A program made the position numbers and the translations under genes. Below the pieces are notes generated by a model, which searched no databases, was not told the DNA's origin, and saw only the letters and a program-made list of their open reading frames with translations. Shown here piece by piece: positions 1 through 5,428 of a stretch of DNA of 6,059 bases. Within the stretch, counting starts at the first letter, position 1, and every line of letters starts with the position of its first letter. Source of the stretch: Aquirhabdus sp. (GTDB lineage: Bacteria; Pseudomonadota; Gammaproteobacteria; Pseudomonadales; Moraxellaceae); contig JASLFQ010000217.1 of assembly GCA_030150595.1 (NCBI GenBank), forward strand, positions 1 to 6,059, given 5' to 3'.

Positions 1-603
1 CGACTGGCGATTTTTCAGAGTTTCAAGCAGTGCACTAAGTGCATCGCCACTTTGGAGTGAGCGCAGACCTTGCGTATTAGGCGAGGAAATATTGACTGTA
101 ATATAAGATGCGTGTGCGTAGACTTTATCTAAACACTTCAAATAATCGTCGGCTGCCTGCTCAACTGGTGTGTCGAAGTTTTTACCAATGTTAATACCCA
201 AAATGCCTTTGAATTTTGATTTTTCGACATTTTTAACCAGTGCATCAACACCGTGATTGTTAAAACCCATACGGTTAATAATCGCATTCACCTGTGGCAA
301 ACGGAATAAGCGTGGCTTTGGATTTCCAGCTTGCGCGCGTGGTGTAATGGTTCCAATTTCGATTGAACCAAAACCAAGAGCTGCAAGCGCATCAATGTAT
401 TCACCGTTTTTATCTAAACCTGCGGCAAGACCGACTGGATTATCAAACGTGAGTCCCATGCATTGTACAGGTTGCAAAATCTTGGGAAATAAAACTGGCA
501 GTACACCGAGGCGCGCGGCACACCCAATTGAACTTAACGTCACGTGATGAGCGCTTTCAGGATCGAGCGCAAAGAGTGCGGGGCGAGTCAACGCATATAA
601 CAT
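1..603 (-). CDS. pyrD: Dihydroorotate dehydrogenase (quinone), class 2, N-terminal part
   Basis: This gene makes the FMN enzyme that oxidises dihydroorotate to orotate in pyrimidine synthesis, passing electrons to quinone at the inner membrane. The reverse strand from the ATG at 603 is open for 201 codons to the window edge; the family is about 335-340 residues, so the C-terminal two fifths are missing. Visible family motifs are AAGLDKNG (residues 60-67, flavin-site lysine K65), the substrate-loop motif NRMGFNN (110-116), INIGKN (137-142) and NISSPNT (171-177), where S174 matches the catalytic serine that marks class 2 enzymes. The N-terminus MLYALTRP is typical of the family and fixes the start, although no good ribosome binding site precedes it. 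The hydrophobic N-terminal helix fits membrane association. It is divergent from the transporter gene to the right. The closest remembered relatives are Acinetobacter-type PyrD proteins (recall, not a search). Confidence 0.96.
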   Translation of the reverse strand, partial: MLYALTRPALFALDPESAHHVTLSSIGCAARLGVLPVLFPKILQPVQCMGLTFDNPVGLAAGLDKNGEYIDALAALGFGSIEIGTITPRAQAGNPKPRLFRLPQVNAIINRMGFNNHGVDALVKNVEKSKFKGILGINIGKNFDTPVEQAADDYLKCLDKVYAHASYITVNISSPNTQGLRSLQSGDALSALLETLKNRQS

Positions 604-636
604 AGGCAAGAAAACATATGGCGGCAGCGAACCGCG

Positions 637-665
637 ATTATACGCTGACTGCCATCATGTTGCAC
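637..665 (-). promoter_or_regulatory. Probable pyrD promoter
   Basis: Reading the minus strand, a perfect TATAAT lies at 642-637, and a weak -35 candidate (GTGCAA, 665-660) sits 17 bp upstream. Transcription would start near 630, leaving a short leader of about 27 nt before the pyrD ATG at 603. The -10 box is convincing; the -35 is poor, so an activator or another sigma arrangement is possible. Confidence 0.5.
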
Positions 666-862
666 TGTTTTGAATGGCACGTTCGGTCATTTTTGAGCAG
701 CAATTTTGTGTTTATTGTTTAAATACTCAGCAAAACAACCATCATGTCTAGTATTAAGTCTTTCTATCCTATAAAAAATAGTTCTATGATCTATAAGAAA
801 AGTGACATTGTGCTGCATCAATAAATGCCTCAAACTCCCCCTTCTTGTTGAATCATGGTTTT

Positions 863-1801
863 ATGCCGTTCATGTCATCTTCTGTCGCTGCGCAACACCG
901 TTCCCATGTTTTGTTTGGCTCAATCTGCGTATTGATGTCTGCATTTCTGTTTGCCATCAAAGCTATTTTTATTAAAAAAGCCTACGGGTTAGATGCCTCA
1001 TTGACGGCACCAACATTGTTGGCGTTGCGGATGGCGAGTGCTCTACCTTTTTTCCTATTGATCGCGCTTTTTTCACCAAAGCCATTAGAAAAACCGACTA
1101 TCAAGGATTGGGGAATACTGCTCCTCGCGGGTTTGGTTGGCTATTACTTGGCAAGTATTTTGGATTTTATTGGGCTGACGTTTATTACTGCATCGCTTGA
1201 GCGGATTATCTTGTTTCTCTACCCAACATTGACTGTGTTAATGATGGCGGTTTTGTATAAACGTCCGATTCATATGCGCGTCATCATGGCGATTATCCTG
1301 AGTTACGGTGGCACGCTGACTGTGATGCTCGGTGAAGGCGCGCAAACAAATCCAACGGGTGTTTTGGCTGGCAGTTTATTTGTGTTTGCCAGTGCGTTTG
1401 CGTATGCGTTGTATTTGGTCATGACACCAACATTAATTCGTCGTTTTGGCAGTTGGCGATTTACAGGACTTGCGATGAGCGTGGCATGTATTGCGTCGCT
1501 GATTCATTATCTGATTGTGCAGCCTGCGCCTATTGTCCACTTGACTCACCTTGCACCGACTATTATTGGTTACGGTGTGGCGTTAGGTATTTTCTCAACA
1601 GTTTTGCCTGCAACATTTCTAATGCAAGGTATTGCGCGTGTTGGTCCGGCACAAGCAGCCATGTTGAGTGCTGGCGGCCCAATTATTACAGTTGTGCTTG
1701 CGGTGGCATTTTTAGGTGAATCATTATCTTGGGTGCAATGGATTGGTTGTGCGCTGAATATTATTGGGGTGTTGATGATTACGTTGAGACCAGCGAAATA
1801 A
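863..1801 (+). CDS. EamA/DMT-superfamily transporter
   Basis: This is a predicted inner-membrane permease of the drug/metabolite transporter superfamily (two EamA repeats). The substrate cannot be read from sequence; relatives export amino acids, metabolites or drugs. From the ATG at 863 it is 312 residues, the usual EamA length. Ten hydrophobic segments can be seen, starting with GSICVLMSAFLFAIKAIF near the N-terminus, and the second half repeats the fold of the first. The second repeat ends with a typical EamA tail (GPIITVVLAVAFLGESLSW followed by a last helix and a short RPAK end). The start is uncertain: a TTG at 845 and ATGs at 863 and 872 are in frame and none has a clear Shine-Dalgarno sequence. 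The ATG at 872 (MSSSVAAQ) gives an equally normal N-terminus. The gene stands alone, divergent from pyrD and closed by a terminator at 1853-1896. Confidence 0.88.
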   Translation: MPFMSSSVAAQHRSHVLFGSICVLMSAFLFAIKAIFIKKAYGLDASLTAPTLLALRMASALPFFLLIALFSPKPLEKPTIKDWGILLLAGLVGYYLASILDFIGLTFITASLERIILFLYPTLTVLMMAVLYKRPIHMRVIMAIILSYGGTLTVMLGEGAQTNPTGVLAGSLFVFASAFAYALYLVMTPTLIRRFGSWRFTGLAMSVACIASLIHYLIVQPAPIVHLTHLAPTIIGYGVALGIFSTVLPATFLMQGIARVGPAQAAMLSAGGPIITVVLAVAFLGESLSWVQWIGCALNIIGVLMITLRPAK

Positions 1802-1852
1802 TTGAACGTGCAAAAACTACGACTACTAAATCTGTATAGCGGACTTGGAGAA

Positions 1853-1896
1853 GTGCTGACGCCTGAATTAACGAGCGTTAGCACAGCAATTTTTTT
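1853..1896 (+). terminator. Rho-independent terminator of the transporter gene
   Basis: A 10-bp stem is formed by GTGCTGACGC (1853-1862) and GCGTTAGCAC (1875-1884) with one G-U pair and a 12-nt loop, followed after five bases by seven T residues (1890-1896). It lies about 50 bp after the transporter stop. On the other strand the hairpin lacks a T-run, so it probably serves mainly the plus strand, though it also lies downstream of the convergent cupin gene. Confidence 0.8.
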
Positions 1897-1909
1897 GGCA
1901 AGCCGTTGA

Positions 1910-2299
1910 TTATGGCGACGCTACGAAACCAGAATTCCAGTCCTTAGCATAAGCGCTCCTGAAGTTTTGAGGCGGAGTAGTAACAGACAGGTAGACGAAT
2001 GGTTGCTCACCATTGTTAAAAATGCCATGTACGTCACCTGGCGCGAAGCGCGCCACATCGCCTTCTTGGACTTCAGCCTCATTTGAGCCTTCTAGTAAAA
2101 GGGTGCCTCTACCAGAAAGTACGACCCATATTTGCTCGGATGCTTCGTGCACATGTCGAGGACTGGTTATACCAACAGGAACGGTCACTCGTGTAATCGT
2201 AGCCTTTGCCTCGGGCGATGATTCGGGAAACAACAACTGTTCCGATTCAATACCAGAGTTTCGGAGCACTGGTATGTCCCTTTGCTTGATGAGTTGCAT
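1910..2299 (-). CDS. Small single-domain cupin protein
   Basis: This is a 129-residue cytosolic cupin (Cupin_2-like beta barrel), probably metal-binding; its reaction is not predictable. Cupin motif 1 is seen at residues 43-63 (GITSPRHVH, then EQIWVVLSG) with metal-ligand candidates H49 and H51. At the usual glutamate position there is Q56, preceded by E55, a substitution seen in many small cupins. Motif 2 is seen at residues 80-95 (GDVARFAPGDVHGIFN), giving H91. The start at 2299 is well supported: GGGAG lies a few bases upstream on the minus strand. It is the last of three same-strand genes (SnoaL-like, GST-like, cupin). Its leader is a copy of the repeated linker described at 2319-2521. 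It converges on the transporter gene. Possible roles include a sugar-, dioxygenase- or regulatory-type cupin; no choice is supported. Confidence 0.9.
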   Translation of the reverse strand: MQLIKQRDIPVLRNSGIESEQLLFPESSPEAKATITRVTVPVGITSPRHVHEASEQIWVVLSGRGTLLLEGSNEAEVQEGDVARFAPGDVHGIFNNGEQPFVYLSVTTPPQNFRSAYAKDWNSGFVASP

Positions 2300-2336
2300 T
2301 TGCTTCTCCCGTATAAAAGACTAACAATTTTGATGG

Positions 2337-2370
2337 AGCAGCAATGATATATAAGACTCCAAGTGCTACC
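2337..2370 (-). other. Conserved leader hairpin 2, copy A
   Basis: On the minus strand GGTAGC (2370-2365) can pair with GCTGCT (2342-2337) across a 22-nt loop, using two G-U pairs. The matching positions in copy B form a perfect GGCAGC/GCTGCC stem. The hairpin would lie in the cupin mRNA leader. Confidence 0.4.
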
Positions 2371-2404
2371 TTATAAAAAACATAATTGATTAAAAAGACA
2401 ATAA

Positions 2405-2434
2405 ATATTATTAGGTTATTTCCATTTTTGTAAA
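2405..2434 (-). promoter_or_regulatory. Possible promoter of the cupin gene
   Basis: The minus strand reads TTTACA (2434-2429), an 18-bp spacer and TAATAT (2410-2405). Transcription would start near 2398 and give a leader of about 100 nt that contains hairpin 2. The surrounding DNA is AT-rich, so chance matches are likely. Confidence 0.35.
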
Positions 2435-2456
2435 ACTAAATAGAAAACGTATCATT

Positions 2457-2490
2457 AGCATTTCACTCCTCCGTAAGTTGTGAAAATACC
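2457..2490 (-). other. Conserved linker hairpin 1, copy A
   Basis: On the minus strand TTTCAC and GTGAAA pair across a 13-nt loop (2467-2479). GGTA and TGCT can extend the stem with wobble pairs and one bulged T. Copy B has TTTCGC/GCG and GGCA/TGCC at the same places, so the stem is preserved by matched changes. Its role is unknown. Confidence 0.45.
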
Positions 2491-2521
2491 ATAGTGATTA
2501 CTTGACGCGAGCAATACTGTA

Positions 2522-2553
2522 CTAAACGCGTAAGATCGACCCACCAGTTCGCG
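2522..2553 (-). repeat. 32-bp element, copy downstream of the GST-like gene
   Basis: This element matches 3510-3541 at about 26 of 32 positions, including a shared CCAGTTCGCG run. Here it lies 15 bp beyond the stop codon of the GST-like gene and is non-coding. Together with linker copy A it makes a continuous unit of about 235 bp. Confidence 0.6.
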
Positions 2554-2568
2554 CTTAGACCAAGACAC

Positions 2569-3330
2569 TTACTCGCGCACCTCCGCGCTTACTCCTCGAT
2601 GTTCACGGTAGATGCGCCGCACATATTCACAGCCTGCATGATTCTGCCAGCGCGCCAGCCAGTGCTCCCAACCAGATGGTAAGGGCCTTGGAAAATCAAC
2701 GGAATACTCTGGCGGCAAACAGGTTGACATCAATATGGTAGCCGCGGTGAGGTCTGCAATACTAAATTGGTCACCGACTAAATAACCCGTCTGCTTGGAA
2801 TTCTCCGCAACAAAAGCCAGTGCTTCTTGGGTCAACGCACAACCAGCCTCGGCACCTGTTTCATTAATCTGCATATCAAGTGTCATTATCACTCGGATAG
2901 CTGGGAATGCACGAACATACATTTTCTGCCGCCATTCGGACAACCCTGTGGCAATACGCCTTGCGCTGTATTCGGTATGCGGTAGCCACTCATAGAAAGT
3001 AGCGCATCGTATCGCTGGACCGATCTTTTCATCAAACCATTTCTGGATTTCTAGAGCTTGTTCGCGCTTTGTTGAATCCTTCGGGTAAAGCGGCGGGTCA
3101 GGCCAAAGCTGCTCCACGTAATCAAGTACAGCAGCCGAATTTTTCAGCACGTTGCCTTCATGGCACAATATGGGCATAGCTTTCTGGCCAAAACGGGCAA
3201 TTAGCTGCACAGCATGTGGTCCTGGCAGCAGCGAGTGCCGAATATGCGGTACTCGCTTGTAGTCCAATGCCCAACGCGCTTTCTCTGGATACATCGAAAG
3301 TTGCATTTGCCAGAGTTCTGGATAACTCAT
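2569..3330 (-). CDS. Glutathione S-transferase-like protein
   Basis: This 253-residue soluble protein has the two-domain GST plan: an N-terminal thioredoxin-like domain (about residues 1-80) and an all-helical C-terminal domain (about 90-240). In the N-domain, YPEKARWALDYK (14-25) corresponds to the usual catalytic-loop and first-helix region; S12 is a possible but unproven catalytic residue. KAMPIL (50-55) carries the cis-proline P53, and N64-S65 begins the helix that normally binds the glutathione gamma-glutamyl group. In the C-domain, GDQFSIADL (186-194) matches the conserved N-capping box (S190, D193). Members conjugate or isomerise electrophiles with glutathione; the substrate here is unknown. 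A GAGAG sequence precedes the ATG at 3330 at suitable spacing. It is the middle gene of the same-strand block, with linker copy C upstream and copy A downstream. Confidence 0.88.
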   Translation of the reverse strand: MSYPELWQMQLSMYPEKARWALDYKRVPHIRHSLLPGPHAVQLIARFGQKAMPILCHEGNVLKNSAAVLDYVEQLWPDPPLYPKDSTKREQALEIQKWFDEKIGPAIRCATFYEWLPHTEYSARRIATGLSEWRQKMYVRAFPAIRVIMTLDMQINETGAEAGCALTQEALAFVAENSKQTGYLVGDQFSIADLTAATILMSTCLPPEYSVDFPRPLPSGWEHWLARWQNHAGCEYVRRIYREHRGVSAEVRE

Positions 3331-3346
3331 AGTTTCTCTCTGAAAG

Positions 3347-3509
3347 GCTTAGCTATTTAGATTCATCTTTCTGCTTCAGAAGCTTTCTATTTGATTAAAA
3401 CACAACAAATTTATTGAATTATTTCTAGTAAAAACTATCAATGAATGAAAAGCATGTCAAGGATAATGAAAATTAGTTCAATTAGATTAATAAGACCTAA
3501 TATACCGCT
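3347..3509 (-). repeat. Linker repeat copy C (diverged; between SnoaL-like and GST-like genes)
   Basis: This linker is collinear with copy A. Both follow the 32-bp element, and both then carry, after 109 bp here and 126 bp in copy A, the same TTTTAATCAA block (3400-3391, minus strand). Just before that block the two share GAAATAA, AATAA, ATTT and TTGT in the same order. The gene-side end has GCTAAGC (3353-3347), where copies A and B have GTTAGTC and GTTAGGC. Hairpins 1 and 2 are not recognisable. The relationship is weaker than A to B and could be partly inflated by AT-richness. Confidence 0.5.
3432..3460 (-). promoter_or_regulatory. Probable promoter of the GST-like gene
   Basis: The minus strand has a perfect TTGACA (3460-3455), a 17-bp spacer and TAGTTT (3437-3432) preceded by TGA, which gives an extended -10. 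Transcription would begin near 3425, leaving about 95 nt of leader before the ATG at 3330. This promoter would let the GST-like gene be expressed separately from the gene upstream. Confidence 0.45.
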
Positions 3510-3541
3510 CTAACCGCGCAACATCGCCTCCCCAGTTCGCG
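3510..3541 (-). repeat. 32-bp element, copy inside the 3' end of the SnoaL-like gene
   Basis: This is the partner of 2522-2553 (about 26 of 32 bases identical). Here it encodes the last ten residues and the stop codon of the SnoaL-like protein, whereas the other copy is non-coding. The reading frame therefore appears to run into a shared module end, as reading frames often do at cassette boundaries. Confidence 0.6.
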
Positions 3542-3932
3542 GGTTTGTAAGAGTCACATTCTCGAGCGCTCGAATGCGCCAGACCTCGTTCCGCATTGTC
3601 AATACTGCAAGGATCAACGTATCCACCGCATGAGATCCAGCTGGGTGAGCGCTACCCGCCACTAGGCGACTCCAGAAATGGATGACCACCACTCCATCAG
3701 CAATGTTAGAGACATTGATCAGCTCATTTTCTAACGTGGAGTCGCGATAGATTGTTTCGTGAATGGGAACATGGAGCGCCACGATCGCATCGACGCCTTG
3801 GACATAGTGCCCGAAGCGATTGACGAACGTCGCATCTTCATCAAATAGATTGCCGAAAACAATCATGTCGTGAGCATTCCAAGCCGCTTGGAATGCTACG
3901 AGCACATCTTCTGGTCTTTTCATTTTAGTCAT
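3510..3932 (-). CDS. SnoaL/DUF4440-like (SgcJ/EcaC-type) protein
   Basis: This 140-residue protein has a nuclear-transport-factor-2-like fold typical of the SnoaL/DUF4440 group, whose members act as small hydrolases, isomerases or ligand-binding proteins; the reaction here is unknown. Recognisable features are AFQAAWNAHD (13-22), LFDEDATFVNRFGHYVQG (29-46), H54 in the following helix and the C-terminal EVWRIRALENVTL (116-128). The frame is open up to an ATG at 3989, but the extra 19 residues are encoded by linker repeat copy B, which is non-coding in front of the cupin. I therefore place the start at 3932 (MTKMKRPEDV), which has only a weak GAG upstream; the ATG at 3923 is also possible. The last ten residues come from a 32-bp shared element. 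It is the first gene of the minus-strand block. Confidence 0.82.
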   Translation of the reverse strand: MTKMKRPEDVLVAFQAAWNAHDMIVFGNLFDEDATFVNRFGHYVQGVDAIVALHVPIHETIYRDSTLENELINVSNIADGVVVIHFWSRLVAGSAHPAGSHAVDTLILAVLTMRNEVWRIRALENVTLTNPRTGEAMLRG

Positions 3933-3950
3933 GCCTAACTCGTCATATAT

Positions 3951-3985
3951 GGCAGCATTGATATATAAGATTCCATTTTGCTGCC
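3951..3985 (-). other. Conserved leader hairpin 2, copy B
   Basis: GGCAGC (3985-3980) and GCTGCC (3956-3951) form a perfect 6-bp stem on the minus strand with a 23-nt loop, a short distance before the start codon at 3932. It could influence translation of the SnoaL-like gene. Copy A keeps the pairing with two wobble pairs. Confidence 0.45.
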
Positions 3986-4064
3986 TCATAAAATATCTAA
4001 TTGATTAAATAAATACCATTGGTTTATTTAGCTTTTTTCAAAACAAAATAGAATACGTATCAAT

Positions 4065-4099
4065 GGCAATTCATTCCGCTTTTACGTTGCGAAAATGCC
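4065..4099 (-). other. Conserved linker hairpin 1, copy B
   Basis: The minus strand pairs GGCA (4099-4096) with TGCC (4068-4065), and CGC (4091-4089) with GCG (4079-4077), around a 9-nt loop with an internal bulge. Copy A has CAC/GTG in place of CGC/GCG, a two-sided compensatory change. Confidence 0.45.
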
Positions 4100-4145
4100 A
4101 TAGTCATTGCTTGACGCATGCAGTATTCTTTGTGCCAACTGGATA

Positions 4146-4203
4146 TTGAAAATAACCATTTTCAAACAGATAAATCATTATTTAAATTGATAATATCGCG
4201 ATA
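4146..4203 (+). promoter_or_regulatory. Promoter/operator region of the dehydrogenase-thioesterase operon
   Basis: Two dyads flank a likely promoter. The first has perfect 8-bp arms TTGAAAAT (4146-4153) and ATTTTCAA (4158-4165) around AACC. The second is the perfect 10-bp palindrome TATCGCGATA (4194-4203). Between and overlapping them lies an extended -10, TGATAATAT (4188-4196), with no good -35. The second dyad overlaps the -10 and likely start point, a classic place for a repressor. The regulator is not encoded in the window. Confidence 0.4.
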
Positions 4204-4237
4204 CAAAAAATGAGACCTTCGATGAGGATCAAATCAC

Positions 4238-5428
4238 ATGCAAGGATTTAGCTTCGATACGGTTCGTCAAATCGTTTGCGCAGCAGGCAGTCGCCACAAT
4301 CTCGGCGATATATGCGCAGGCTTGGGCATGACACATGTGCTGTTTGTGACCGATCCAGGTATTGTTGAGTTCAAACTGCATACTGATGCAATTCAAAGCA
4401 TCGAGAAAAAAGGCTTAAAAGTCACTATCTACTCCGATGTCCAAGCTGATCCGCCTGAAGCAATTGTTTTATCTGCAACCCATTCCGCAAAACAATCAGG
4501 CATTGATGGCGTGGTCGGTTATGGCGGTGGCAGTTCGATGGATGTCGCAAAACTGATTGCACTACTCGCCAATCCAGCGCAAACACAGAATATTACTGAA
4601 ATTTACGGTGTTAATAACGTTACAGGTAACCGTTTGCCGCTAATTCAAGTTCCGACAACCGCTGGTACAGGCTCTGAAGTCACGGCAGTTGCCATTGTCA
4701 CCACAGGTGAAACCACAAAAATGGGCGTTGTTTCGCCGATTTTACTTGCTGATGCTGCAATATTAGATGCTGAGCTCACGCTGGGTTTGCCATCTGCAGT
4801 CACCGCGGCAACTGGCATTGACGCAATGGTGCATGCGATTGAATCATTCACCAGCGCAATTAAAAAGAACCCTTATTCCGATATGCTTGCACGTGAAGCC
4901 TTGCGTTTATTAGATAGCAACTTACAAACTGCGATTCATGACGGCAAAAATTTAGCTGCTCGCGAAAATATGCTGCTCGGTGCAATGATGGCAGGTCAAG
5001 CCTTTGCTAACTCACCTGTTGCGGCGGTGCATGCTTTGGCTTATCCACTGGGCGGTCACTTCCATATTCCACATGGTTTATCGAATTCGTTGGTTTTGAT
5101 TGAAGTCATGCGCTTTAATTTGTTACATGCAACAAATTTATATGCCGAGCTGTATAAAACACTTGAACCGCAAGCCTCTGGCAGTTCAGAAGAACTCGCA
5201 AACAAGCTCATTGCACGCTTAGAAAAGCATATCATCGACAGCGGTTTACCAAAAAAACTCAATGAAATTAGATTCAAAGATCATCACGGTAAAGCTCATT
5301 CGATTCAAAAAGATCATTTACCACAACTTGCAATCGATGCCATGAAACAAACACGATTGCTCATGAATAACCCACGCCCGCTCCTCGAGGCGGATGCACT
5401 CGCAATCTATCAGGCTGCTTACTCATGA
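4238..5428 (+). CDS. Iron-containing (group III) alcohol dehydrogenase
   Basis: This 396-residue NAD(P)-dependent dehydrogenase of the Fe-ADH family interconverts alcohols and aldehydes in the cytosol. The nucleotide-binding motif GGGSSMD is at residues 96-102 and PTTAGTGSE at 139-147. The four metal ligands expected by comparison with FucO-type enzymes are all present: D195, H199, H265 and H279 (in GIDAMVHAIE, AAVHALAYP and HIPHG). The length is normal for the family (about 380-400). The ATG at 4238 is supported by GAGGA nine bases upstream. It overlaps the following thioesterase gene by four bases (ATGA), so the two are almost surely co-translated. The substrate cannot be fixed; short- to medium-chain alcohols, hydroxy acids or 1,2-diol-derived aldehydes are possible. 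The promoter region upstream contains dyads suggesting repressor control. Confidence 0.95.
   Translation: MQGFSFDTVRQIVCAAGSRHNLGDICAGLGMTHVLFVTDPGIVEFKLHTDAIQSIEKKGLKVTIYSDVQADPPEAIVLSATHSAKQSGIDGVVGYGGGSSMDVAKLIALLANPAQTQNITEIYGVNNVTGNRLPLIQVPTTAGTGSEVTAVAIVTTGETTKMGVVSPILLADAAILDAELTLGLPSAVTAATGIDAMVHAIESFTSAIKKNPYSDMLAREALRLLDSNLQTAIHDGKNLAARENMLLGAMMAGQAFANSPVAAVHALAYPLGGHFHIPHGLSNSLVLIEVMRFNLLHATNLYAELYKTLEPQASGSSEELANKLIARLEKHIIDSGLPKKLNEIRFKDHHGKAHSIQKDHLPQLAIDAMKQTRLLMNNPRPLLEADALAIYQAAYS

Larger units (their letters stand above)
2319..2521 (-). repeat. Linker repeat copy A (between GST-like and cupin genes)
   Basis: This non-coding stretch aligns almost end to end with copy B at 3933-4128. 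In the best part, 2477-2518 against 4086-4127, I count about 34 identical bases of 42. It carries a block TTGATTAAAA (2386-2395), shared by all three copies, and two hairpins (2457-2490 and 2337-2370). It ends on the gene side at GTTAGTC (minus strand, 2325-2319), after which the leaders differ. A 32-bp element (2522-2553), shared with the 3' end of the SnoaL-like gene, adjoins its far end. Copy C at 3347-3509 is a more distant relative. Confidence 0.8.
3933..4128 (-). repeat. Linker repeat copy B (upstream of the SnoaL-like gene)
   Basis: This copy is homologous to copy A over its whole length and ends on the gene side at GTTAGGC (minus strand, 3939-3933), which directly abuts the ATG at 3932. 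It carries the shared TTGATTAAA block (4001-4009), hairpin 1 (4065-4099) and hairpin 2 (3951-3985). A GATACGTATt half-palindrome on the minus strand (4062-4053) reads GATACGTTTt in copy A. Unlike A and C, it is not preceded by the 32-bp element. Beyond about 4128 the similarity stops and the dehydrogenase promoter region begins. Confidence 0.8.

Noticed and set aside
257..547. Plus-strand open frame of 96 codons
   Set aside because: It is antisense to pyrD, whose reading frame has unmistakable family motifs.
1853..1884. GCTAACGC...GCGTCAGC as a short attC-like site after the cupin gene
   Set aside because: The boxes do not fit GTTRRRY/RYYYAAC, and the hairpin followed by seven T's is explained by a terminator for the transporter gene.
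1570..1884. Minus-strand open frame of 104 codons
   Set aside because: It is antisense to the transporter's C-terminal half and runs through its terminator; it has no recognisable domain.
2013..2324. Plus-strand open frame of 103 codons
   Set aside because: It is antisense to the cupin gene, which has both cupin motifs and a good ribosome binding site.
2300..2568. Known riboswitch in the cupin leader
   Set aside because: No conserved core of a known riboswitch class could be recognised; the structure is only a repeated linker with two simple hairpins.
3951..4011. dif/pdif-like site (ATTTAATCAAT followed by TTATGAGG on the minus strand; similar in copy A)
   Set aside because: The arms only partly match XerC/XerD half-sites and the spacer would be about 8 bp, not 6, so a Xer recombination site is not supported.
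2319..4128. CRISPR or insertion-sequence explanation for the repeats
   Set aside because: The units are long, few and separated by full genes, with no short regular spacers, no transposase and no terminal inverted repeats.
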